From Sclerodactyla briareus (lineage: Eukaryota; Echinodermata; Holothuroidea; Dendrochirotida; Sclerodactylidae), in contig JAODTK010001532.1 of the NCBI GenBank assembly GCA_026419785.1, forward strand, positions 1 through 64,000: 64,000 nucleotides of DNA. Reading direction: 5' to 3'. Both the position numbers and the translations under genes were made by a program. Under the pieces are notes generated by a model. That model was not told the origin of the DNA, did no database searches, and saw only the letters and a program-made list of their open reading frames with translations. Below are positions 24,140 to 36,620 of this stretch, one piece after another. Each line of letters starts with the position of its first letter. Position 1 is the first letter of the stretch.

Positions 24140-25345
24140 AGAAACTTCATCTTTGTATCAATCTAAGTGTATGATGCCATTTTGGATTGAGATCAAACGT
24201 GGCAGATCTCCTAAAGCTAATTCCACGCTTGACCCCGATGAGTTTAAACAATTTTATAGTGAGACAATGTATGCGTCTACTGGCGGTTACATAGCTATCT
24301 CAATAACAGAGGCTGTTGAAGTATATTGTGATCGTCATTTTAATGTTTGTGATATTCCTATTCCCTCTAATTAGAAGATTTCTTCATTTATCTCTTTACT
24401 CTGTCGTGTTTGCCGTGCCGAGGCATGATGGGCTTACAGCAGAATATATTTGTCATGGTGAGAGTGACGCTCTATGTGCAACTCTTGGCTCTTTGTATCA
24501 CACGATTTTATTTTACTGTCATGTTCCTAAATCCTTCAATCGTGGAGTTATATTGTCCCCGTATTGAAGAAGCCAACACTCAATGCTGTCCCTGGTAATT
24601 AACAAGCGATTACTAGTATCCCCCATATTGTCAAAAATGTTGGAACTTTTTCTCATTCCTGACGCAAAAAAATCCTCGAATGGCCAATTTGGTCTTAGGA
24701 AGGTCTATGGGTACTTCCCTTTGGTGTAAATGTTGTCTGATATCCTCACTTATTTTGATTATAGCCATTCGCCTGTGTACATTTGTAGTTTTGTACGCTG
24801 AAAATGTTTTGATAATGTCTGTCACCAATCACTGTTTAAAACGTATTGTAATCCCCAACAATCAGGTGGTACTGTAATCTTAACGCGACTGCTAAGTGGA
24901 AACGCTCAGGGTACTCGTCAAGGAAAGTATTCTAATCCAACCTTCTATCTTCATTAATGACCTCCTGGATGACTGGATCCAAGCAAATTGTGACCGTTGA
25001 TTCCCCAGCTGGCAGATCTTTCGAGCCGCCTTTGTACATGTGCCATAATATTATTATTCCTGGCATCTTTGGTCACAGGATTAGTTCACAAAGAAATCTA
25101 TAATTGACTGTCTTTTCAACTCTAATGTACTCGACTCCCCTGATTTACCATCCAGTGGGGTCCAGTTCTGTCAGATCTCTAATTTTTTATCCAAATCTAT
25201 GAACCTTATTCAGATGAGCGAATGTTGGGTATCCATGTAACTTTTTTCAGCTCTTTTATATGCTCCTTCATTATTTATTATATCAATTATTTTTTATGTA
25301 TTTTTCTCCGTGCTTTGAAGGTTGAATAATAAAAATTACATGTAA
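24140..25345 (+). mobile_element. Non-LTR retrotransposon reverse transcriptase, 3' part
   Basis: The EN-RT linker reads FWIEIKRGRSPKA and LDPDEFKQFYSETM (24,180-24,270), the usual FYS motif. Next are R.HDGLTAEYI (24,420-24,450) and the LSPILSKMLE-like equivalent of NYRGITL (24,594-24,650). A GQFGLRKVYG block (24,682-24,712) and an INDLLDDWIQ block at about 24,952-24,984 follow after frame changes. The position where the catalytic YADD is expected (about 25,030-25,055) reads as YMCHN or similar, so the active site is lost or scrambled. AATAAA lies at 25,327 near the probable 3' end. Several shifts and stops are present. Confidence 0.8.
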
Positions 25346-26619
25346 AATTCTTGTGAATTTTATAAAAATCACAATTTATGTGGTGAAGGTCGTCAATACA
25401 ATAGCTCTAACATATAGTGGATATAGGTGTGCTCTGGAATTCGGCGTTAGAGATATCTAGGCGTCCTGGGGCCAGCAGTCATCGATTGGATTTCTACCCA
25501 AAGGGTATTTTAGGGAGTCGATGCTCCTCCTGCTGATCATAACGTGGTGCAATGACAATTTATCAGGGTGGGAGCTCAAGAATGTGGAGTCGGTGGTCAT
25601 CTAGGTGTCTTTCTGAACCACGAAAAAATCTGAAATAATTGTGGGTCTACAGCTTGTTGGTGCTCCAGTTTACGCAGTTTTGGAGGCAATAATCACGCTC
25701 CCCACCTAGTGTAGCAGCACTTCGATGCAGTTACGTGTGCGACGACAGTGTTTGAATTTCCCCCCCAGTCAAAACAAAAGTGAGTGAACTGATTACTGTT
25801 CAGGTATTCTCTGTAGAACAAAAGTTGGAGGCAACAAACCTCGACTTCATCGCATTGTAGCACAGTGCATTTAGTCCCTCGTATTATTTCATGTGGCAGT
25901 TCAAATAACTATGTCCTTACCTTCATCAAGTAAGAATCATGAATGACACAGATCGGTAAAAGAGGTGAGGAGCTCGTTGGAATCACGATTTAATGATACG
26001 ACCCTGCTTGATGGTGACATAGTGGTGACAAGACTTGGGAAGAATCATGTAAACAGTGCGTACCAAAACTCTAACGAACCTATGTTTGTGTCCTTCAACA
26101 GGACGCAAATAAAGAGTCAGAAGAACTAGGTGGATCGTGTCCGTTAACCATGACGGATCCCCAATGAGAGAGAGCAACTGAAAGCATTGAAGGCCCTCAC
26201 CAAAGAGAAGGACAACTTCATCGGAGAATATCGATCAGAGTGTGGGCCCCCGTACAATAGGAATATGAAGATACTGCCGGAGCGGGTAAGACTCATCAAC
26301 CCAGGTATATGCCGCGGAGTGTGAACTTTCTTTATACAAACTCACTGTCTGATGAATAGAACTTTCGCTATCAACTACAGCCGCAATTGCACTAACGCTT
26401 ATGATACTTTCGAATTATTCTGTACTATACCGTTTGTAGATGTATTCGTTTGTATGCCAAAAAGCCACCTACATGCGAACCTATTAGAACAAAAACATCG
26501 AGTTTCTAAGAATCATATGGGCGGAGCGTCAATTATATGAGGACGACAATATGCTAGTGGGTTGCATAGTTAGAGGCAGTGATAACTCCAAAGTGCTGAC
26601 AGCAGCGCAAATTTAAATT
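25346..26619. other. No recognised gene
   Basis: No domain signature is seen on either strand. The sequence before 26.6 kb may be the eroded 5' part of the LINE endonuclease that follows. Confidence 0.35.
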
Positions 26620-27162
26620 ATAGCCACCTGTTAATCATGGAGATTTGAAAATCCACACGTTACTCTGATCTTCAGTGCAATCCTTCGCACGCGGCCAACT
26701 CTAAATTTTAGATTATAGAATGTATCTGGGACAGTTACTTTTTCATCGTATAGGGAGCCGACGGAGCACGAAGGACAGGAGCAATATTTAGATTTAGTAC
26801 TTACTAATGAAGAGGGGCATGATACTGACTTAGTTATCTGTCTCCCCTTAGTGAAAGCGACCATTTAGTAACTGATTTTGAATTCAACTGCTATATACCG
26901 GTACCATAGAGCATTTGCAGAGCTGAAGTTTACTACAATAAGAGCAAATTTTTAGATATGAGGAGAGACCTGTTTGAAATTAACTTGGACCGACATCGAT
27001 GTTCACATATGTGATACATTCCTATCTGTACTTCGGGTAAAAAACCTGTTCCAGGAATGTTAGCAGGACGGCCAACATGAAGGAAGGAAAAGTCAGTTTA
27101 GACCCTAGAGAGGAGCATAGATGTTGGAAAAAGCGTTTCATGAAAACAGGGACATAAGAAAG
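26620..27162 (+). mobile_element. CR1/L2-like LINE: endonuclease C-terminus and linker (left part)
   Basis: The frame around 26,755-26,860 reads EQYLDLVLTNEEG followed by PL and SDH-like residues. This is the LDLVLT...SDH end of an apurinic-type endonuclease. It is followed by an FYYNKSKFLDMRRDL-like linker (about 26,930-26,970) typical of CR1/L2 elements before the RT. Coding similarity is cut at 27,163 by a hAT-like insertion and resumes for a short way at 29,078. Confidence 0.75.
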
Positions 27163-29077
27163 CAGGGGCGGCGCCACAGGGGGGGGGGCAAGGGGGCGGT
27201 TTGGGCCCCCCTAGGGTTTGGGCCGAAAAAATAAAATCGTTGAACGATGTCTTAACGCACTATTTCGTAGGCGGTGGGTGAGGTTGTTCTATTATATGTT
27301 CTACTACTACTATCACGTTTGTCGGATTCGACAAATCTTCGTAGATGATGGGGGGGGGGGGCACGTTCTTCCAATCAATTCCTATTGGAAGAAGAAATGT
27401 TTGGTATAGTATTTAACACTCTGTTCAATGAAAACCCAATTTTTCGCGCTCTTCGCGCGCGTGGCCGTGTTTTCCTCCGTCAAGTTTCTCATTTGTCCGA
27501 TGATATCCCACGCTTGGATCTAATGGTACCACAATCAATTTCTCGGATCTCAACAGTCTCGCAGATGGGGGGCCGCGTTCCCCCCCAATCAAATACTAGT
27601 TATTAGGTAAATAAAAACCCAAATCTTCCGCGTCCTCGCGCCTGGCTGTGTTTGCTTGTCAATTTTCATTTGAATCGATTATATGCCACGCATCAATTTC
27701 AGTTACCAAACATGAATTTCGTGGATTCGAAACGATCTTAGTAGATTGGGGGGAGGGGGGGGGGCATGTTTACCAAAATCCCAATGAAAACTGTTGTGGT
27801 GATAGTTTTTTTTAACACTTAGGTAATCAAAAGCCCAACAATTCGGCGCGGCGTCGTGGGTTTCTGCATCAATTTTTGTTTCCCCCCATTGCATCCGAAT
27901 ATATGCCAGCATGGATCTATGGACCGAAATTCAAGTTGTCGAATTCCAACAAATCTTCAAAGATGGGGGGCGCACGTTCCCCCAATCAAATCCTGTGAAA
28001 AAAATGAAAAAATTTGTGGTGATAGTTTTTACACTTAGGTCAATCAAAAACCCAAAAAAAGTCGCGCGCTTCGCGCGCGTGTGGTGTTTTTGACATCAAT
28101 TTGCATTTCATCCGAAATGCCGCATGGAAAATACTTCACGTTTGTCGGATTCAACAAAAACCTTCAAGGATGGGGAGGCACGTTCCCCCAATAAAATTCT
28201 GGTGAAAAAAAAAGGTTGTGGGGTTAGTTTTAAACACTTATGTAGGAAAAAAAACCCAAAATTTCGCGCGCTTCGCGCCGTGCCAGTGTTTTCTGAGTCA
28301 ATTTCCATTGACCGATTATACGAGCCACCGCATCATTAGGTAACAAACATGAAGTTTGTCGGATTCGAACACATCTTCAAAGATGGGGGGCACGTTCCCC
28401 CCAAATGTGTGTCAAATCCTGTGAAAAAAAATGAAAAATGTTGAGTGAGGTTTCTAACACTTATGTCATTTAAAAAAACACAATTTACGTGCGCTTCGCA
28501 CGCGTGTCGTGTTTTCTCGTCAAGTTTTTGACCGATGTATGACACGCATATATCTACTGACCGTGGGGCTGTCGACCTAGAGGGAGGCGGTATCAGTATT
28601 CGGCTGGGGGACCGCTACCGGCCACCCCAGTCTGCATATTTACTCCAGCGGTTATTAGTCCCACAATCGGCAGTTACAAAGTTCAGTACAATCTTACGTC
28701 TTGCCGCATAGGAGCACTGTAACTGAAGGCCTTCGTTCACGATCAAGTTTTTTTTGTGGGGGGGGTATGCTACCGTTTATTGACTGCTATGCGGTCGCTG
28801 CTTGGCGTCGGCAACATCCATTCTCCATCATAAAGTGAGGAAAAAATTTCAAATAAAATACCCATTATAAAAAATGACAACAAAAGCCAACTTAAAGATT
28901 TTTCCAGTGTCCCGATAAACGGCCCAAAAAAGGTGCGATCTCCTGTCATCTGGGAGCTCAGGCGGCAAAAAATTTCTGGTTCGCTTCGCGCCACCCTTTG
29001 GTGGCCTCCGCTAGATAGTTAAATCGACAAGTTTCGCCCCCCCCCGCCCCTATTGTAAAACCCTGGCGCCGCCCCTG
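27163..29077. mobile_element. Non-autonomous hAT-like element 2, inserted in a LINE
   Basis: The left end is CAGGGGCGGCGCCACAGGGG. The right end, read inward, is CAGGGGCGGCGCCAGGGTTT, identical over 20 bp with the left end of element 1 at 8570. Most of the interior is a tandem array with a period of about 206 bp. The right subterminal region (28,975-29,025) carries the CGCGCCACCCTTTGGTGGCC hairpin and CGCTAGATAGTT module seen in other elements. No transposase is found. The flanks TAAGAAAG and GAGAAGTA are only partly similar, so the target duplication is uncertain. Confidence 0.8.
27320..28556. repeat. About 206-bp tandem array inside hAT-like element 2
   Basis: Six diverged units each contain a GTTTGTCGGATTCGAACAAA-like word, GATGGGGGGCACGTTCCCCC, an A-rich TGAAAAA stretch, TTAACACTTA and CCCAAAATTTCGCGCG. 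They end in the palindrome CGCGCGCTTCGCGCGCG. The GATGGGGGG marks fall near 27,346, 27,564, 27,745, 27,962, 28,169 and 28,382. Units differ by small indels and homopolymer length. Confidence 0.85.
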
Positions 29078-29150
29078 GAGAAGTATATGGAATATTGTAA
29101 AGTGGAGACCCGCACTGGAAACCCTTTAAGAGGAAAGCGAAAGGATAATT
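29078..29150 (+). mobile_element. CR1/L2-like LINE: short right part after the insertion
   Basis: The frame reads KYMEYCKVETRTGN, which continues the CWKKRFMKTG stretch before the hAT-like element. Only about 70 bp remains before an AT microsatellite, so the reverse transcriptase is missing. Confidence 0.5.
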
Positions 29151-30796
29151 TATTATATATTAATTATATTATATATTATAAATAACAAGAACGCAACTCT
29201 GTGTAGTAATTCCTTGCCTTTTCCATGACATGTTTCACCTTACAAGGTTGTCAGCATCACACCCGTGTAGCCAACTAAAGTCGGCAACAGTCGGCAGACT
29301 CAGGCTAGGCTAACCCGAGTTAGAAGGCACTAATAGTGAGACGACCACATCGACAATGTTACTGAAAACAGTGTTCCTTTTTGGGTAGATGTGTGGGGAA
29401 GAGATTGCATACATCAGGCCTACTAATTTTCAATTGCATCCCTCCTCTATCCTGGACAAGGTGATTCATTGTGAGGGACAATTGTCCCATAGCATTCTAA
29501 CATGTAGGTCATCGTACCATATTTGTTAATCACTGATGTGACTGAGGGGTAAGTCAATTGCCATCAATCGTTTCAATTTATACGGCAGAGTAGTCTGTGG
29601 TCTTTTTAAAGTGACTGTAGGTGTATCAATTTTCATGTTTTATCAGTCACAAAAGTGACTGAGGAGGTGCTCAATTTTGTTGACCAACCTAAGTGCAATG
29701 GCGCACCTTATCTGGGGTAGCGGGGTGTATCAATGGCAATTGACATAAGTCCATAACTTACGGCATAACGTTTAAAATACTGCATCAATAACCATTTTAC
29801 CATTCCATCGAATGTTTCAATTCTAATAAAACCATAAGAACATGACCTCAAACATCACATGGACCCAATGAGAAAACATGGTTGGATTTATTACCAATAA
29901 TACCGTGATTTGAGTTTGAAGAACAATTAGTGAAAAATCAACATGTGCAGCATTATCATGGGTGTTTTCCCCGCAGCTCGTTACCTCCATGAATGAGAAA
30001 ACAGCTCTTGGCAGACCGCATCTTGATATACAAACGCAGCATGGTATCCAATATAAATTAAATGTACATGAACCCTTTTTGTTTGGTTGTGGAGATATGA
30101 ACTCACTCAAGATGATCACACATACACCACGCCATTCACATACAAAATCGGTACAGTGTGACCGGCCCTAGGCTTGTTCACATCACTAAAGAAGTAACGA
30201 GATACACAGCAGGAGTCATAGATATTACAACTCCAGTCATCTCTACGAGATGTTGCTTCACGCACATGTTCCAGAAAATTTCTTAACGGTCGTGAAATAC
30301 ATTATTAAAATTTCCCTAAATAACTAGTCAAAATCGGCCCCCAAATCTGACGGCATTTTGAGGTGTCAGTAAAACCGCAGTTTGCACGAGTCCAAGTCGC
30401 AGTACCGTACGGGACGTGTTTTGTCTTCCGTTTTTTTTCATGTGTTATTCATCAGGTAGTACTCGTCTTTATACGTTGAGTTTCAACCTTTTTTGTGGCC
30501 CGATCAGTGCGTTGCCTCACAAACAGGAATTATTGGACCAACGAACCAACCAACCATAGGTAGCCTATACGTCCATATACCGGAACATCAACCACATCAA
30601 GCATATTGTTGAATATTAATGATAACCTCACCCCCAAACATACATGTTACACAAATGTACATAATTCCAACCTTCTGAGCTGACGAGATGAGAATGTCAT
30701 TACTTTTTTCTACTTTTTTTTTTCACGACGATTCACTAGAATTTTATTCTTACGTTCCACGGGGCTGGCGGAAACAGGGTCGTTGATATTGGTTTC
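29150..30796. other. AT microsatellite, then no recognised gene
   Basis: TATATTA repeats occupy 29,152-29,182. In the rest, short words such as GTGACTGAGG recur (29,550 and 29,652) but no coding region is recognised. The minus-strand open stretch at 29,823-30,119 has no known signature. Confidence 0.4.
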
Positions 30797-33700
30797 ATGG
30801 GCGTCGATCCGATTTGAAAAGTGGGGGGTGGGCACTCAGAATGCAAAATAGACCATCTAGCGGAGCGCCACCATTGGTTTTGCGCGAAGCAGTAGCAAAA
30901 ATTTTAAGCTTTTCATACCCCCCGATCGCCGAACGGCACTTCCAGACCTCATATAGCACTGCACCTACACGTGTAATTTGAGTAAGAGACAGACAAAAAA
31001 GTTGTTCATCTGCATACTAAAATGATGTTACCCGCATATCGCAACATGTATTTTTTATTACCTTTTTTCTACTCTACTACCCTTTGGCGTGGATCCAGGG
31101 TTCGCCAACGGTCCCTGTGGATCGAAGGGAAAACCATCGGCGTACGGAACTATTCCAATTCGGGGGCAGGAAAATTTCGGCAGAATTTAAAGTCAGTCAT
31201 CGAAGACTATACCAGCGCGCTGCGAAGCGCGCGAAATTTTTGGCATGTTTTCCCGGCATTTCATCGAAAGGAGTCAGCAGAAATTCAGGCAGATTCACTT
31301 TGCCTTTATCCTTTCCAATTTTCAATGAATTTTTCTTCTCAGACAATTGGGAGGGGGGGGGGCAGTCGCCCCAAGGCTTCGAAATTAGTGAGTAAACAAC
31401 ATGAGTCGAAGCATTACATCGCAGATTCACAGCTCCGGGTAGAAAACGCTATGAAAATTTAGCACTTTTGGCCATTCCATTTAAAAATTCAGCATCGGTA
31501 TGAAACATGGGTTAAAATACTTCGACTCCAGCCCTAGTGGGGTCCAGATCTTCATCTTGGGTCCGCATCTGGTATTAGTTGACTTAAGACAATTCCCAAC
31601 GCGATTATTGTCGGGTAGACAATAATTGAATCAGTTAATAGACGATCATCAAATTATGATATCACTGTGCGGAACCACCGACACACCCACTATTTTTTAA
31701 TAAAATGACAAGGTGAACGGTACACTTCACAGGTTCCGTAATTAGGCAGAACAAATTACCTTAGATAAGAAAGGTTAGTGTGATTTCATTGCAGTTAATA
31801 TGCACAACTTATATCAGTTGTGCGCGCGAAAATTCCGGCCACCAAATCCATAATTGAAAAAACTTTTCATTTTTACTGGGTATTTTCGTTCGTGTTTTCA
31901 CTCTGAAATTTTCCTGCACCTCCCGACCCGGTCTCGTATATTATGACTGTTTTGCTTAAGTTGGTTCTGTACGCACTTAGTGAATACTTTACCATCTTTC
32001 TATATTGGTGTAGATTCAATATCACCTAACTGGGGTTGAACAGATAAATGTGTGCCAATTTAGCATATCGGTGTATCTGCTAGGACTATTTCATCTAGGG
32101 CGCAGTCTTTGTGGGGTCGTGATCCCCCAACTTTTGGAAGTCCTCCGTACATATGTGTTCTTCACTCTTGACCACCTGGACCTCAACTTTCAGCCAGGAG
32201 AATTGCCCCTTGACTATACAAAAGCCAATGTGATGTCGTTCAAGCTTGTTTGAGCAATCAGGAAAATTTGGTCCTCATGCATTCGTAGGGACTGACAGAA
32301 TAATTAATTCGGAAGGAGAAAAAGTGCTGATGAGCTGGCTTAGGCGTACGGGACCTGTTGATTTTTTGCAGAACATCTTTTGTCTAAACCACAAGAAAAG
32401 CGACCGGCCGAAGTGCGCGAAAAATTTGCATGTCTTTCGGGCGTTTGATTGAAAAATCAGGCCAGTCCAGCAGAATTTGGGCATTTTCCTCAACTTTTGC
32501 CGTTTCTGTCTAGAGTTCCCCCGGATTATTGTCAATTTTTGCCCGCATTTTTCATCTCAGAATAACTCTTCAAAGGCTACGCAATTTGGTCCGAGACAGA
32601 AGTCAAAGCAGTTTGGATTACAAATAATGAATTGTGAAAAAAACTATGTAGCCTAGAGTTACTTGTCAGACTGGGCGTGCTCAAAGTGATAGGGGTGAAG
32701 GTATTTGCGCCCTGCGAAATTAGTAAGTGCCATGTGATTTCATGTTGCAGAAGAAAGGAAACTTAGGCCGTCACTGAGGTATAGATTTTGTTTCACCGTC
32801 GGCAGCAGTGACGTAAGACATTTCTGACTGGCAAGGGGCTATATTTACGGCCCTGTGAGAGGGGTCCAGGGTTTACCCGTCCCCTTGATAGATGTGCTTT
32901 AGGTGCAAATCCACGCTCTACAATGTGATTTTTGCGCCAAAATGTGCAGTCCACCAAGGGCAGTAAGATCTCTCCTTTTTTGTTATTAGCCTGAATCCTT
33001 ACCTCAGGGGACCACCTCAGTTGGGGTTAGGGGAAAAGGTGGAAGCCGGTTAGCCCATTCTAGAGAACCAGGTTATAATTTTTGTTTGCCTGTAGGCTCG
33101 TACCCGTTTGCTCGCGACGGACATTTGGACTGAAGATCACAAGTGTTCGATTTTTTTTACAATTCAGAAGGTAGAACACACAAAGTCGAAGGTGCTAATT
33201 TCGCCCGGTTTCCTGGTATAGTCAATGATTTTAAAAAATGCTTCATCTTTGCTAGGTAATTATATCATGTCTCCCGGGTTTTGTTAACATAAAATATTCC
33301 TTCCTATATAGGCATTACAATGTAGGGATATCTCGAGCGACCACAACTTGTTTGATGTCTCGTTTCGGATCATGGGCCCCGGACTGTTCTTGGTGAAGAA
33401 GGCAAGATAGATATGTTCAATTGAAGTGCATCGTCTCTGATGTCTCAGTGGCTAGAAATGCGATGTCTAGGAAGCAAGGTAAAAAATATAGTCCCATGAT
33501 TACAAAAGTGCACTCAATATTTTTCACGAAATCCCAAATCTATCGTGCACGTGGTCTACGTTACTGACAGCGAACAACCATCAGGATACCGGAACGGACG
33601 TAGTTTTTGCATATTTCTGGACATCGATAAAATCACACATCCAAAATTGGACAAGTTGCACATTTGCTCAATCATCGGGCTTTCGCCAAGAGGGAATCGG

Positions 33701-34234
33701 CAACATGGGACATTGTGGGCCATTTCTCCACTTTGACAGGTTTGATGACTGAAATTGTGCCTATTCTTTGACCAAGCGGTGTTCCTCGATCTGAAACTTG
33801 GTTCTACTTCCATAATGTGTTGGAGCAGTTGACTACTCACCGCCTCGTCTGCCAACGCTTCGTGTTATAATCAATGGCCATTTTTATTGTGAATCTACCT
33901 TGTTTAAAAACAACAAGTAGAATATCCCATTTTGCATAAAAAGCTCATACGCCAGAATATACCTCAAAATGCATCGCTCAAGACACTAGAAGAACAGTTA
34001 CAGGTCGTCTGCGGGCCAGCGCGCGGAAAATTTGGACAATCGGGTTCGGAATGAAGGCACTGTGATCTTGGGGGAGCTTCGCAATATTTTTCAGCCCACA
34101 CAGCAACTTAACGGATACCGGTACGTGTGTAACGGACATGTACTTTGTCTCATCGAGGATCAAAAATGTGTGGGGGGAGGGGGATTTGACAAGGGGACGT
34201 GTCCCTATGTCCCCCCCCCCAGGATCGACGCCAT
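30797..34234. mobile_element. Candidate TIR element with GGCGTCGATCC ends
   Basis: ATGGGCGTCGATCC at 30,797-30,810 is matched in reverse complement by AGGATCGACGCCAT at 34,221-34,234, each next to a G or C homopolymer. The left subterminal region (30,860-30,950) contains the ATCTAGCGGAGCGCCACCA and TTGCGCGAAGC module. Inside there are further CGCGCGAA or GTGCGCGAAAAATTT words (31,215, 32,413 and 34,020). No transposase is recognised. It may be one 3.4 kb element or several overlapping ones. Confidence 0.45.
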
Positions 34235-35454
34235 GGTTTTAGAAAGCTGAAAACGCCTTTCCTGAACCTAATTATGTCTATGAAATGGAGTCATGTGTCC
34301 GGATGACTGGAGATAGAGAGATTGGCGGAAATTAGGAAAGTTCAGTTTGTTGGTACTCTGGTGACAGTGATTACCTCTGTGTGGAGGATTTGTAACAAGC
34401 CTATAGTATCATAGCAACGGTCGAAGAGAAGAAGAACCCGCCAGAGGAAGTAGGGTCCCGAGCACCAGCAAGTCCGAGGGTAAGGTCCAGTTGGGGGATG
34501 TTAAAGCACTTACAAAGCCAGGGCTACTGTTTTGTATCGGTGACACCGCCCCAATGAACCTGGTGTCGTCACAGGCGTAATGGCTCTGGAGGCGTTAGGG
34601 TATAGGCCTACTTTAAGCCATTGTTATTCCAAATTCCTCTACATCGGGATGCACACCTCCTTTGTCAGGCTTGTATACTGTAGCTGCAACTGGTAGGTAT
34701 TATTACTAGGCTGACAACTGTGTCCGAAAGTGACTGAGGGTATTTGGGAAATGCAACATGGTTTTGTATTCCTCAGAAATATGGGACAGCAGTCACTGTA
34801 GTTTACGGCAAACAGTATCGTTTATGTGCACCTAAGTTCATAAATCCGTATTCCCGGAACACTCGGTTTGTTGCGTTCCGTTTTTCTTGCAGGATTCTAC
34901 GGAGACACTCGGTTGTCTTCACGTAACAGAATAATGGGGACCCATTCGACTTTGGTCCTAGTAATGGCCATTGCCGCTCAACTGATGATACAGCTATGTT
35001 ACCCCAAGGTAGGTGAGCGACTGAGTGTTGGTTCGATCTAGGCTGAACGGTGGTATATATTCAAAAGTAGTGGGGGAGACTAGGCTCCAGCAAAATCCCC
35101 ACTGACACGGAGAATAGAAAAGAGAGTCAGAGCCTCTTGCCCTCTTCAGTAGCTCCGTGTGCAAACAAAATGTAGGAACTTCGCCGGACGGACTTACAGA
35201 GCTGTTGAATTGATGTATTTAAAAACACGATCATCTGTAGTAGCTAGGAAGGAAATCGTGGACGTTGCATGATCCCATGACCTTACGATGAAAATCGTAG
35301 ACGATATTCGTTACATTGTTGTCAAACGGAACATAATTACCTTCATATCGTGAAACTATGTCGGATATCTTGAAGTGCAAGGAACTTAAAAAGGTAACTA
35401 TTTTCTGAGACCACAGTTATTTGGTTTGAATGGTCAGTCTCGGGAGAGGCAACG
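34235..35454. other. No recognised gene
   Basis: No domain is recognised. It may be the eroded 5' part (protease/RT) of the Ty3/gypsy element that follows, but no catalytic motif is visible. Confidence 0.35.
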
Positions 35455-36620
35455 CTCCGCCTCGGTCCCCAGTCCTGCGTGAACCGATGTCAATCTTGGG
35501 TGGTTGTTTCCAACGTTGCATGTAGGTGGAGTTCTTCAGCAATATGCGAACAACGTGGAGCGGATATTAACTTGCTCAAAGAAGTGAAGTTGCCAGCACA
35601 AAACAAGTACAGTGCTTTTGGAAGTTGCTCACTGTGCATACGTCATTGACTTGACTATGGCACAGTTAACGACATATATTCGACATGAAAAGGGACTAGC
35701 AGATACGCTGAGCAGAAATTCAGTGGACCCAGTTTACCCCCAACGACAACGCGGGACATCGAAGAAACGCCGCGGGTCAGGAAATGGAAGAAGAGCTCGT
35801 GAACCTGCAGAAATCGTCATACACGCAAGTTCAAAGAAGTTACGTGCGTCTTCGGCAGGGTCGATCTCTTATAATGCGTCAACAGGATTCCCAGACATCC
35901 CCTAAGTGAACCGACAAAGCAGTTCACAGACTTTCATCAATTCTTTTTCCCATACAGGGATCTGTCACGCAAAACATGTTCACGTCAACCGGAATGTACG
36001 GAAGTGGGAACGATCTTGCAATCGCATTCCTTGTGCCAGCGGTTAAAGATTCCATCGGCCATTAATGACCTCAACATTTGGTTCGTTCGAGTAATCCGAC
36101 ATCGTTTCTGTGCATATCGACAAGGTCCGTCCCTCACTGCTATCAAGAGAACATGCTGATACAGTATACGGGTGGTTGAAGCAATTCCAGTCCCTAATGT
36201 CGCTGTGAATACGATTGCAAGAGCAGTTTAAATCCACGATTGGATATAGATTTTCGGTTTTATTCGCACATCATAACGGGCAGGGGCGCTCAACTGAGTC
36301 GTCTCCGCTAGATCGCATTGGCGTCTCCTTGGCTACAAGTGACATCATAAAACTTCTTATCACCCGATGCCAACATTATCGTGGAGCGACTACGCTGATA
36401 GCTGACGCAGCAACAGAAATTGAACTAAGGCTCTGTCCCTGCATGTTGAGGAAGTAGGACTTCATTGAAGAAGCGAGTTGGGGTGCAGTGCAGCAGAGAT
36501 ATTTTAGTACGACTATAACCCTGCCGAGAGAGTTCGTCAACCCGGGACTAGATATCAATGCACCAGGTCTGGGAAAATTCGTCGCCCGTCTTAAGAAACG
36601 GCGGCGAAGATCCACCTAAC
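35455..36620 (+). mobile_element. Ty3/gypsy retrotransposon: RNase H and integrase remnant
   Basis: RNase H: VGGVLQQYANNVERI at 35,523-35,567 and LADTLSRN at 35,696-35,719 are the start and end blocks of the gypsy RNase H. Integrase: EAIPVPNVAVNTIARAV at 36,178-36,228, then an FGF.R.. and RGAQ(F)ESS block (36,255-36,310), the YHP..N box near 36,357-36,375, and PGLGKFVARLKKR near 36,565-36,600 downstream of a C-terminal LP.EFVNPG. These come in the expected order on one strand, with several frameshifts. The reverse transcriptase is not recognised upstream, and no LTR was found to pair with it. It is defective. Confidence 0.8.

Noticed and set aside
27320-28556. CRISPR-like array
   Set aside because: Units are about 206 bp, diverged, without short identical repeats and unique spacers, in a eukaryotic transposon.
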